Of a stretch of 16,106 nt of DNA, positions 1-7,392 are shown piece by piece (positions within the stretch are counted from its first letter, which is position 1; each line of letters begins with the position of its first letter). Below the pieces are notes generated by a model, which was not told where the DNA came from, searched no databases, and was given only the letters and a program-made list of their open reading frames with translations. The translations under genes were made by a program, and so were the position numbers. This DNA comes from Ferrovibrio sp964429465 (GTDB taxonomy: Bacteria > Pseudomonadota > Alphaproteobacteria > Ferrovibrionales > Ferrovibrionaceae): positions 1-16,106 of the forward strand of contig CAYSCA010000059.1 of assembly GCA_964429465.1 (NCBI GenBank). The letters are read 5' to 3'.

Positions 1-1460
1 GCTACTTCAACCGCACCGCCATCCGGATCATCCTGCGCATGGCGGCCGCCAATGGCGTGGCCAAGGTGCTGCTGGGCAAGGGCGGCATCCTCTCCACGCC
101 GGCGGCCAGCGCCGTGATCCGCGCGCGCCGGGCGCAGGGCGGCCTGGTGCTCTCGGCCAGCCATAATCCCGGCGGCCCGGACGGCGATTTCGGCATCAAG
201 TACAATGTCGCCAATGGCGGGCCGGCCCCTGAAGCGGTGACCGAGGCGATCTACCGGCGCAGCCAGGAGATCACCCGGTATCTCACCCTTGACGCTCCGG
301 ATCTCGGCATCGACAGCATCAGCGAGCAGAGCCTGGCCGGCATGATAGTCGAGGTGATCGATCCTGTCGGCGATTATGCGGTACTGCTGCAGAACCTGTT
401 CGATTTCGATGCTATCGCTGCCCTGCTGAAACGGCCCGATTTCCGCTTCCGCTTCGATGCCATGCATGCCGTCACCGGGCCTTACGCGAAACGCCTGCTG
501 GTCGACATGCTGGGCGCGCCGGCGAGCGCGGTTGTGAATGCCGAGCCGAAGGAAGATTTCGGCGGCGGCCATCCCGATCCCAATCCGGTCTACGCGCCCG
601 ACCTCTATCGCGACGCGGTGCTGGACGGAAAACTGGATTTCGCCGCCGCTTCCGATGGCGATGGTGATCGCAACATGATCCTGGGCAAGGGTATCGCCGT
701 CTCGCCGAGCGACAGCCTTGCCGTGCTGGCCGCCAATGCGACGCTGGCGCCCGGTTATGCGAAGGGCATTGCGGGAATCGCGCGCTCGATGCCGACCAGC
801 CGGGCGGCCGATGCGGTCGCCGCTGCCCTTGGCGTGCCCTGCTTCGAGACGCCGACCGGCTGGAAATTCTTCGGCAACCTGCTGGATGCCGGCCGCATCA
901 CGCTCTGCGGCGAGGAAAGCTACGGCACTAGTTCGGACCATGTACGCGAGAAGGACGGGCTCTGGGCCGTGCTGTTCTGGCTCAACATCCTGGCGAAGCG
1001 GCCGGATGAAACCGTGCTGTCGCTGCTGCAGGCGCATTGGCGCCGCTTCGGCCGGCATTACTACACCCGCCACGATTACGAGGCGGTCGACACCGATATC
1101 GCCCAGGCGGCGGTCGACGCCCTGCGCGCTGCCCTGCCGGGCCTGCCCGGTACCCGTGTCGGCGGGATGACGATCACCGCCGCCGACGATTTCGCCTACC
1201 GCGATCCGGTCGACGGCAGCGAAAGCCGCCATCAGGGCCTGCGGGTGATCTGCGGCGACGACGCGCGGATGATTGCCCGCCTGTCGGGCACCGGAACCGA
1301 GGGCGCGACGGTCCGGTTGTATTTCGAGGCTTTCGAAGCCGATCCGGCCCGCCAGCAGGATGACGTGCAGGCGCGGCTGCAGCCGCTGATCGACTTTGCC
1401 GAGGCGCAAACCGGAATCCGCCAGCGCACGCGCCGCCCCGGCCCCGATGTGATAACCTGA
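1..1460 (+). CDS. pgm: Phosphoglucomutase, PGM1-type (5' partial)
   Basis: Interconverts glucose-1-phosphate and glucose-6-phosphate in the cytoplasm, linking glycogen and sugar-nucleotide metabolism to glycolysis. The reading frame is open from base 3, and conserved PGM sequence (YFNRTAIRIILR) precedes the first ATG at 39, so the true start lies upstream. About 60 N-terminal residues appear to be missing compared with rabbit PGM1. The phosphoserine loop SASHNPGG is present, with the catalytic Ser codon at 159-161. The Mg-binding loop DGDGDRN starts at 654, the sugar-binding loop GEESYGTSSDH at 909, and the phosphate-binding loop SGTGTEG at 1284. The C-terminus, PDVIT, closely resembles that of the eukaryotic PGM1/Agrobacterium Pgm type rather than the ManB/AlgC type. 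The gene ends with TGA 19 bases before pgi, consistent with one transcript. Family identity is very secure. Confidence 0.97.
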   Translation, partial: YFNRTAIRIILRMAAANGVAKVLLGKGGILSTPAASAVIRARRAQGGLVLSASHNPGGPDGDFGIKYNVANGGPAPEAVTEAIYRRSQEITRYLTLDAPDLGIDSISEQSLAGMIVEVIDPVGDYAVLLQNLFDFDAIAALLKRPDFRFRFDAMHAVTGPYAKRLLVDMLGAPASAVVNAEPKEDFGGGHPDPNPVYAPDLYRDAVLDGKLDFAAASDGDGDRNMILGKGIAVSPSDSLAVLAANATLAPGYAKGIAGIARSMPTSRAADAVAAALGVPCFETPTGWKFFGNLLDAGRITLCGEESYGTSSDHVREKDGLWAVLFWLNILAKRPDETVLSLLQAHWRRFGRHYYTRHDYEAVDTDIAQAAVDALRAALPGLPGTRVGGMTITAADDFAYRDPVDGSESRHQGLRVICGDDARMIARLSGTGTEGATVRLYFEAFEADPARQQDDVQARLQPLIDFAEAQTGIRQRTRRPGPDVIT

Positions 1461-1479
1461 ATCCAGCCTTGGAGGTCTG

Positions 1480-3135
1480 ATGCCGCTGCCGCCGCCGATC
1501 GATCAGACGCCTGCCTGGCGCACGCTTGCCGCCCATGCCTCTGCGGTGCGGCAGCACCATCTGCGCGACCTGTTCGCCGGCGATCCGCAGCGCTTCGAGC
1601 GTTTCTCCTTCTCCTGCCACGACATGGTGCTGGACCTGTCGCGCCAGCGCCTCGAACCGGAGACACTCAGCCTGCTGCTCGACCTGGCGCGCGAGGCGGA
1701 TGTCGTCGGCTGGCGCGACCGCATGCTGGCGGGCGAGCATGTCAACCTCACCGAAGACCGCGCGGTGCTGCATACCGCGCTGCGGCTGCCGCGCGAAAGC
1801 AGCCTGATCGTCGACGGCGAGGATATCGTGCCCGCCGTGCACCGCGAGCTGCTGCGCATGGCGGAAATGGTGGAAGCGATCCGTGGCGGCGCCTGGCGCG
1901 GCGCCACCGGCGAGCGCTATCGGCATGTCGTCGCCATCGGGATCGGCGGCTCCGACCTGGGCCCGCGCATGGTGACCGAAGCGCTGGCGCCCCACCGCCA
2001 GCCCGGCCTGGACATCCATTTCGTCAGCAATGTCGACGGCGCCGATATCGCGCGCGTCCTGGCGGTCTGCGACCCTGCCGCCACGATGGTGATCGTCGCC
2101 TCCAAGACCTTCACCACCCAGGAGACCATGGCCAATGCCGAGACGGCGCGCGCCTGGCTGCTGGAGCGCCTGGGCGCCGGGGCCGACTGGACGAAGCATT
2201 TCCTCGCCATCTCCGCCAACCGCAGCGTGCCGGGCAGGTTCGGCATCCCGGAAAGCGGCGTGCTGCAATTCTGGGACTGGGTCGGCGGGCGCTATTCGCT
2301 GTGGTCGGCGATCGGTTTTCCCATCGCGCTCGGCATCGGCTTCCAGGGCTTCCGCGACCTGCTGGCCGGGGCGCATGCGATGGACCGGCATTTCGCCGAA
2401 ACCCCGCTCGAACGGAACCTGCCGGTGCTGATGGCGCTGGCCGGCATCTGGAACATCAATTTCCTCGGCCATACCGCGCTGGCCGTGCTGCCCTACGACC
2501 AGGGGCTCGCCCGCCTGCCCGCCTATCTCCAGCAGGCGGACATGGAAAGCAACGGCAAGTCGGTCGACCGCTGGGGCCGCAGCATCGGCTATGCCACCGG
2601 ACCGGTGGTGTTCGGCGAGCCGGGCACCAATGGCCAGCATGCCTTCTACCAGCTGCTGCATCAGGGGCCGCAGCCGGTTCCCGCCGATTTCATCGTGCCG
2701 CTGAGCAGCTACTACAAGCTGGGCCAGCATCAGGACATGCTGCTGGCCAATGCCTTCGCCCAGGCCGAAGCGCTGATGCGCGGCCGCACCCGTGAGGAGG
2801 CGGAGGCCGAGCTGCGCGACGCGGGCATGCCGGCCGACAAGGCGGCAGCCCTGGCGCCGCACCGGGTCTTCACCGGCAACCGGCCGAGCACCACCATCGT
2901 GCTGCCGCGGCTGGACCCCTTCCATCTCGGCATGCTGATTGCGCTCTACGAACACAAGATCTTCGTCCAGGGCGCGGTCTGGGGCGTCAACTCCTTCGAC
3001 CAGTGGGGCGTCGAGCTGGGCAAGCAGCTGGCCAAGCCGATCCTGCAGGAGCTGACCGATCCCGCCATCCTGCACCCTCACGATGCCGCCACCAGCCGGC
3101 TGATCGCCATGGCGCGCCAGCGGCCGACCGCGTAA
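1480..3135 (+). CDS. pgi: Glucose-6-phosphate isomerase
   Basis: Interconverts glucose-6-phosphate and fructose-6-phosphate, acting one step after Pgm. At 551 residues it has the usual length of the long bacterial/eukaryotic PGI type. The phosphate-binding GIGGSDLG lies at residues 154-161. The first PROSITE-type signature around WDWVGGRYSLWSAIG includes Arg271. The catalytic-base Glu356 sits in MESNGK, His387 in NGQHAF, and Lys515 in the second signature, SFDQWGVELGK. All expected catalytic residues are present. The ATG at 1480 is supported by GGAGG at 1471-1475, four bases upstream. It follows pgm by 19 bases and precedes the cyclase-like gene by 38 bases. Nothing suggests damage or transfer. 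Confidence 0.98.
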   Translation: MPLPPPIDQTPAWRTLAAHASAVRQHHLRDLFAGDPQRFERFSFSCHDMVLDLSRQRLEPETLSLLLDLAREADVVGWRDRMLAGEHVNLTEDRAVLHTALRLPRESSLIVDGEDIVPAVHRELLRMAEMVEAIRGGAWRGATGERYRHVVAIGIGGSDLGPRMVTEALAPHRQPGLDIHFVSNVDGADIARVLAVCDPAATMVIVASKTFTTQETMANAETARAWLLERLGAGADWTKHFLAISANRSVPGRFGIPESGVLQFWDWVGGRYSLWSAIGFPIALGIGFQGFRDLLAGAHAMDRHFAETPLERNLPVLMALAGIWNINFLGHTALAVLPYDQGLARLPAYLQQADMESNGKSVDRWGRSIGYATGPVVFGEPGTNGQHAFYQLLHQGPQPVPADFIVPLSSYYKLGQHQDMLLANAFAQAEALMRGRTREEAEAELRDAGMPADKAAALAPHRVFTGNRPSTTIVLPRLDPFHLGMLIALYEHKIFVQGAVWGVNSFDQWGVELGKQLAKPILQELTDPAILHPHDAATSRLIAMARQRPTA

Positions 3136-3173
3136 GCTGAAGCCGGACCAACAGCAGGAAAAAGCAGGCCGGC

Positions 3174-4316
3174 ATGAGTGAAGCCGATGCCGTGCGCCAG
3201 GGCATGCGGGAGATCGATTTCGTCCTGCACTCCTCCTGGCGCCTGGGGAAGACCATCGTCGCCGGCTGGACCTACCAGGGCAGCCGGATCAGTTTCTGCT
3301 TCTCCGAGCCCTATAACGTGCTCGGCAAGGCCGAGCAGCTGCCGCGCATGATCCGCGGCAAGCGCATGATGGGCGCCCGCACCTTCAGCGAAACCTGCAA
3401 GCTGCTGCGCGCCCGCGCCGTCACCATGGACCTGCCGTTCAGCATCGGCCAGGGCAGCAAGGATGTCAGCCCGCTGCAGATCGAGAACCTGGTGAAGCGT
3501 TACACCGTGATCTCGACCACCAGCCGGGCCGTCATCCTGTTCGACATCGTCGGCTTCTCCAAGCATTCACCGCTGGAACAGGTGGCGCAGCTGAGCTCAC
3601 TGGAGTACAGCATCAATGCCGCCAATAAGCGCCTGAACGAGGCGGGCCTGCGCACCGAGCTGGCGCGCTCCACGGTCGGCGACGGCTTCTATGTCTGGAA
3701 CCGCAACAAGGGGCTGGAGCACGATATCCGCACCTGGCTGGCCCTGGCGCTGATCCTGACCGACAACGCACTGGCGCGGCAGAAGGGCGATCCGCGCCTG
3801 GTGCCTTCCCTGCGGGCCGCCTTCGCGCTGGGCAGCCATTTCTCCTATCACCAGGTGGAAGGCAATACGCCGCGCGGCTTCGAATACATCGTCGGCGAGG
3901 TCACCATCACGCTGGCCCGCATCATCGCCAAGGCGCTGCCCGGCCAGATCCTGCTGGGACAGTTCAGCCGCGACGCGACCACCACCGGCCAGCCGGCCAG
4001 CATCGATGCCATCGGCTTCCTCGCCTATGCCGAGAAAGTGGCGCAGCGGCTGCTGGAGGTCGAAGTGGGCCATGTCGCCCTGACCGACCTGCGCGCCGCC
4101 ATCACCAAGCCGGCCGGCAGCGGCGGCCGCGGCGGCGCGGCGGTCTACCGCATCCGCGACAAGCACGGCTATTCCCACCAGGCCTTCAACATGCGGATCA
4201 CAGTGGATCGCGCCGGCCTCGATCCGCTGCGGCTCGGTCTGCTCGGCGAAGACCTCAAGGGCTTTGATGCCGAGCCTGCCGTCTATGCTCCCAAGGCCCC
4301 GGCGGCGGTGCGCTGA
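3174..4316 (+). CDS. Class III nucleotidyl-cyclase-like protein
   Basis: A 380-residue soluble protein with no signal peptide or membrane segment. Residues about 117-265 resemble the class III adenylate/guanylate cyclase domain. FDIVGFS (Asp124) and STVGDGF (Asp170) match the two metal-binding Asp motifs, and GEVTITLARIIAKALPGQILL (241-261) matches the region usually written G-x-x-VNxAxR...PGQIL. By hand alignment Arg249 is kept. The transition-state Asn is Ile245, and the purine-selecting Lys and Asp positions are Ser166 and Tyr238. It may therefore use another substrate, be a weak cyclase, or be a degenerate regulatory domain. Residues 1-110 and the tail after about 325 match nothing I recognise; a Gly-rich linker (315-322) precedes the tail. 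The start at 3174 has a weak AGG at 3166-3168. It lies 38 bases after pgi and converges on two unknown minus-strand genes. Confidence 0.72.
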   Translation: MSEADAVRQGMREIDFVLHSSWRLGKTIVAGWTYQGSRISFCFSEPYNVLGKAEQLPRMIRGKRMMGARTFSETCKLLRARAVTMDLPFSIGQGSKDVSPLQIENLVKRYTVISTTSRAVILFDIVGFSKHSPLEQVAQLSSLEYSINAANKRLNEAGLRTELARSTVGDGFYVWNRNKGLEHDIRTWLALALILTDNALARQKGDPRLVPSLRAAFALGSHFSYHQVEGNTPRGFEYIVGEVTITLARIIAKALPGQILLGQFSRDATTTGQPASIDAIGFLAYAEKVAQRLLEVEVGHVALTDLRAAITKPAGSGGRGGAAVYRIRDKHGYSHQAFNMRITVDRAGLDPLRLGLLGEDLKGFDAEPAVYAPKAPAAVR

Positions 4317-4339
4317 CGCTTTGTCGCCAGGCTGTCAGC
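4312..4339. repeat. Inverted repeat spanning two convergent stop codons
   Basis: GCTGAC at 4312-4317 and GTCAGC at 4334-4339 are perfect inverted repeats separated by 16 bases. They contain the TGA stop of the plus-strand cyclase-like gene (4314-4316) and of the minus-strand gene (4335-4337). RNA from either strand could form a 6-bp stem. There is no T-run on either side, so it is not a standard intrinsic terminator. It may be a weak bidirectional structure or chance. Confidence 0.25.
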
Positions 4340-5738
4340 CCGGCATCTTCTCGACGGCCGCCAATCCGTCCCGCATCAGCTTGTTGGCCGCGGGCGCACC
4401 GCTGACCAGTTCCAGCATGCGGACCGCGCCGTAGACCTGCTGCTTGGCCGCCTCGCGGCCCAGTTCGTTGAGCTTGCCTGCCTTGATATCGGCGATCAGC
4501 GAGGCGCCGCCCTGCTCGATCTGCTGGCCCAGCGTCTTCAATGTGCCACCGACGTCCTTTTCGGCGCCGATCTCGCCGGCCACCTTGGCCACCTTCTGGA
4601 TGGCATAGACGCGGTTCTCCGCCTCCACCTTGGCCTCGAACAAAGCTTCGCGGGCCGCCTCCCCCGCGGCCGAGGGCACGCTCAGGGCGGCGACGATCTT
4701 GCCGTCCGAGCCGTCGAGCACGCCGATCCGGACCATGTCGCGCAGCTTGGCGCCGGCCGCATCCATCTCGGGCTGCGGCCCCTCGGCCATGCCGTCGGCC
4801 TTGAGCCGGCCGATCATGCGCACGAAATCGTCGACCATGCCGGCGATGTTGCCGTCGCCGAGCTTGGCCGGGTCGCTGCGGCCGATCGTCTTGAAGAAGC
4901 GCTTGCTGTCGCCGGCGATCATGCGGCGGACATACTGGCCGGGCTTCAGATCGGCGAAACCGGTGGGCAGTTCGTTCAGCGCCTCGCAGACCGGCAGCAT
5001 CTGGAACGGATCGGTCAGCCGGGCGACGGCGAAGGCGAGCAGATAGCCAGGCAGGCCGGCGCCGCTGTTGCACAGGGCGTTATAGGCCTCATGGATCGCC
5101 TCGACCTGCTCGTCGAGCAGCTTGCCGACCGGCTTGGGCGAGAGATGCTCACGCAGGCCCTCCAGCGCGGCGGCGATCTCCAGCATGCCCATCATATCGA
5201 CAAGATCGAGCAGGCAGGTCTCGCCGCCCAGCCGGGCGACCAGCTCGCCCCGGTACGCTTCGTCCGACTGGGCGCGGCTGATCTCCTCGCGCAGCCGGCG
5301 GGCCGCGATGTTCCACAGCGTGGCGCCGAGCTTGGCGATGCGCGGATCGGATTCCGACCCGATGGCCGGGGCCGGCGATTGCCGCAGGCTGGCCTCGAGC
5401 TCCTTCACCGCGGCCTGGTCGAGGCATTGCAGGACGAATTCCCAGCACGGCGCCAGCGAGGCGCGCGAGATGCGGCCGAACTGCTTGTCGTTATCCTCAG
5501 GCAGGATCAGCAGATCCTCGAAGGGATGGCAGAAGATCCGCTGCAGGGTGAGGTGGCGCGGCGGGCGCGTCTTCACCAGGCGCGGGCGCAGCGCGCCGAG
5601 CGCCGCATCGGCCATCGCGGCCGACAGCACCACGGCGCGCGATCGTTCGATCAGCAGCGTAAGCTGCGCCACCTTCTCGTCGGGAATTTCGAACAGCTTG
5701 CGCTCGATATCGCGCAGCTCGGCGGCCAGATCGGTCAT
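4335..5738 (-). CDS. Conserved-looking hypothetical protein, helical, soluble
   Basis: A 467-residue protein I do not recognise. It starts MTDLAAELRDIERKLFEIPD. It has no signal peptide or membrane span and appears mostly alpha-helical. Charged amphipathic stretches lie near residues 1-35 and 360-435, the latter possibly coiled-coil. A motif-like segment RIFCHPFEDLLILP at 68-80 and the stretch DPFQMLPVCEALNELPTGF at 243-261 look like folded, conserved core. The frame stays open much farther upstream, but the ATG at 5738 is preferred: GGAGG lies at 5744-5748, five bases away, and upstream residues are the antiframe of the neighbouring gene. Its ATG overlaps the stop of the upstream gene as ATGA, so the two products are probably made in step and may interact. 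It converges on the cyclase-like gene with an 18-base gap. Function is unknown. Confidence 0.82.
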   Translation of the reverse strand: MTDLAAELRDIERKLFEIPDEKVAQLTLLIERSRAVVLSAAMADAALGALRPRLVKTRPPRHLTLQRIFCHPFEDLLILPEDNDKQFGRISRASLAPCWEFVLQCLDQAAVKELEASLRQSPAPAIGSESDPRIAKLGATLWNIAARRLREEISRAQSDEAYRGELVARLGGETCLLDLVDMMGMLEIAAALEGLREHLSPKPVGKLLDEQVEAIHEAYNALCNSGAGLPGYLLAFAVARLTDPFQMLPVCEALNELPTGFADLKPGQYVRRMIAGDSKRFFKTIGRSDPAKLGDGNIAGMVDDFVRMIGRLKADGMAEGPQPEMDAAGAKLRDMVRIGVLDGSDGKIVAALSVPSAAGEAAREALFEAKVEAENRVYAIQKVAKVAGEIGAEKDVGGTLKTLGQQIEQGGASLIADIKAGKLNELGREAAKQQVYGAVRMLELVSGAPAANKLMRDGLAAVEKMPG

Positions 5739-6844
5739 ACCCGCCTCCGTTTCACGGTTTCGACCCGCCGGACCATCTCGCTGTCGAGAGCACCGGAATT
5801 CCACCCCTCCAGGGCGCGCACCTGCATGCGCGAATTCTCCTGTATCGCCTGCATATTCGGTCTGTTTGCCGCCTCTTTCTCGGGAATCATCGGCAGAATA
5901 CGGTAAATTTCCGTTACCGCCGCCCGCTGGGTGTCGCGGTCCCGCCCCTCGGCATCGCGCCAGAGCAGGATGATGAATTCCCAGCCGTCCACCGTCCACC
6001 ACAGCCGCTCGATGTCCTTGCGGATATTGGGCAGGGCCTTTTCCCAGTTGGCGAGGACCCGCTCGGGATATTCGGCCGGGCGGATGGCGGCGGCCATCAG
6101 GTCGCGGGCGAAGTCGTCGCAGAACAGCGCCACCCGGCCGATGGCGCGGGCAAGCCCGGAGGCTTCCGACTTGTCGGTGTCGGCCCATTGGGCCATCGCG
6201 TCGGCCAGACCGGCGATGCCGCCGACCAGCCGGCGCAGCCGGCATTCCCGCGGCATGCCTGGCAGGCCGAGCGGCGCCAGCAGCAGGCCCCATTGCTCGA
6301 GCCGGCTGTAAAGCTCGTTGGCATTGGTCCCCAGGCGCTGCGCGATATCGGCGAGGCCGGCCTTCACCCGCTCGCGCCCGGACGGCGCAGTGAATTCGGA
6401 GACTTTCATGTTCATCTGGCCGCCTGACATGCGCTCCAGCGCCTGCTTGAACAGGAAGAAGCGGGTCAGCAGGGTTTCGTTTTCCTCCTCGGCCAGCGCC
6501 TCCTCGGCGGAGCGCTGCGATTCGGGCCCGGCCAGTCCCGTCTTCGCAGTCTCCAGCGTGGCGATCCGTACATCGGGCGGCAGGCAGGAATTGGTCTTCT
6601 GGATCGCTTCCTGCAGCGCGCGGTCATGCATGGTCAGCGAGAAGATGTCGGGGACGTCTTTCCAGCGGATGACGTAATTGCCTTTGACGCCGGAAAAGGC
6701 GGAGACCGTCAGCTCCAGATTGTCGCGGTTGTCCATGCGGACACGCGCCTGGCTCAGCGCCGGAGTCGTGAAGGCGACAGCCGTGCCGCGCTCCTCGAAC
6801 TTGGCGGGCTGGAATTGCTGCCCAGCGCCCTTTGGAAAATTCAT
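5735..6844 (-). CDS. Hypothetical protein, first gene of a coupled pair
   Basis: A 369-residue soluble protein of no family I recognise. Residues about 18-75 read as a beta-rich domain (TAVAFTTPAL, LELTVSAF, NYVIRWKDVPDIFSL). An acidic, Glu/Ala-rich linker follows at 108-124, then a mostly helical C-terminal part with a Trp-rich segment at 281-296 (LWWTVDGWEFIILLW). The C-terminus is basic (RRVETVKRRRV). There is no signal peptide, and the Trp-rich stretch is too interrupted by charges to be a convincing membrane span. Its TGA overlaps the next ATG by four bases. The start at 6844 has only a G-rich patch upstream, so a later Met (residue 37) cannot be excluded. The 80 bases upstream include an AT-rich patch (6861-6886) that may hold a promoter, but I see no convincing -35/-10 pair, so read-through from the Nudix gene is possible. 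Confidence 0.8.
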   Translation of the reverse strand: MNFPKGAGQQFQPAKFEERGTAVAFTTPALSQARVRMDNRDNLELTVSAFSGVKGNYVIRWKDVPDIFSLTMHDRALQEAIQKTNSCLPPDVRIATLETAKTGLAGPESQRSAEEALAEEENETLLTRFFLFKQALERMSGGQMNMKVSEFTAPSGRERVKAGLADIAQRLGTNANELYSRLEQWGLLLAPLGLPGMPRECRLRRLVGGIAGLADAMAQWADTDKSEASGLARAIGRVALFCDDFARDLMAAAIRPAEYPERVLANWEKALPNIRKDIERLWWTVDGWEFIILLWRDAEGRDRDTQRAAVTEIYRILPMIPEKEAANRPNMQAIQENSRMQVRALEGWNSGALDSEMVRRVETVKRRRV

Positions 6845-6924
6845 CCCCCGCGCCCTGGTAGAATAAGATAAGGCAAAGCCAACTTACTCCAGGACGCGAC
6901 CGGCGGGAATGATCTGCCGCGTCG

Positions 6925-7353
6925 CTATCCCAGCCAGGCGCGGGATTTTTCGATCACCCGCAGGGTTTCGTCCCAGGTCTCGAGTCGATGCAGGTCGGCC
7001 GGGTCGACCCAGGCGACGGCCGCGGCATCGTCGCCGGCCACCGCTTCGCCGGACCGCCAGCGGGCGGCGTAGTCGATGATGGTGAAATGATACAGGACCC
7101 GGTCGGCCGGATCGCGCTGCACCGAATCGACAACCTCAACCAGGCCGAGCAGGTCGATCTCGATGCCGGTTTCCTCGCGGATTTCCCGCCGGATGCCGTC
7201 GGCCACCGTTTCGCCCAGCAGCTGCAGCCCGCCCGGCAGGCTCCAGATGCCCTGACGCGGCGGCCGGCCGCGCTGCACCATCAGCACCTTGCCGTCCTTC
7301 CAGACGATGGCGCCAAGGCCAATCAGAGGCTGCAGCGGATATTCGCGCGGCAC
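6925..7353 (-). CDS. Nudix hydrolase (ADP-ribose pyrophosphatase-like)
   Basis: A 142-residue cytoplasmic hydrolase of nucleoside-diphosphate-linked compounds. The Nudix box at residues 42-64 matches GX5EX7REUXEEXGU at every position: Gly42, Glu48, Arg56, Glu57, Glu60, Glu61 and Gly63. The order of surrounding strands (LIGLGAIVWKDGKVLMVQRG, then WSLPGG) is typical of short ADP-ribose/NADH-pyrophosphatase-like Nudix proteins, but substrate cannot be read from sequence. Translation starts at GTG 7353, with GGAGA at 7361-7365 seven bases upstream. It lies 39 bases downstream of the CoxL-like gene on the same strand and probably shares its promoter. That link suggests a housekeeping or cofactor-related role alongside the oxidoreductase, which is inference only. 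Confidence 0.92.
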   Translation of the reverse strand: MPREYPLQPLIGLGAIVWKDGKVLMVQRGRPPRQGIWSLPGGLQLLGETVADGIRREIREETGIEIDLLGLVEVVDSVQRDPADRVLYHFTIIDYAARWRSGEAVAGDDAAAVAWVDPADLHRLETWDETLRVIEKSRAWLG

Positions 7354-7392
7354 GCCAGAGTCTCCGTCCGCTGCCGTCCGCCGGCCGGCCGG

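Noticed and set aside
1174..3081. A 635-codon minus-strand open frame opposite pgm and pgi.
   Set aside because: Its His/Gln/Arg/Asp-rich composition is typical of the antisense of GC-rich genes, and the opposite strand encodes unmistakable enzymes.
4335..6293. A 652-codon version of the unknown minus-strand protein starting at 6293.
   Set aside because: The upstream 185 codons are Arg/Gly/Pro-rich and overlap the real neighbouring gene in another frame. The ATG at 5738 has a good GGAGG and an ATGA overlap with that neighbour.
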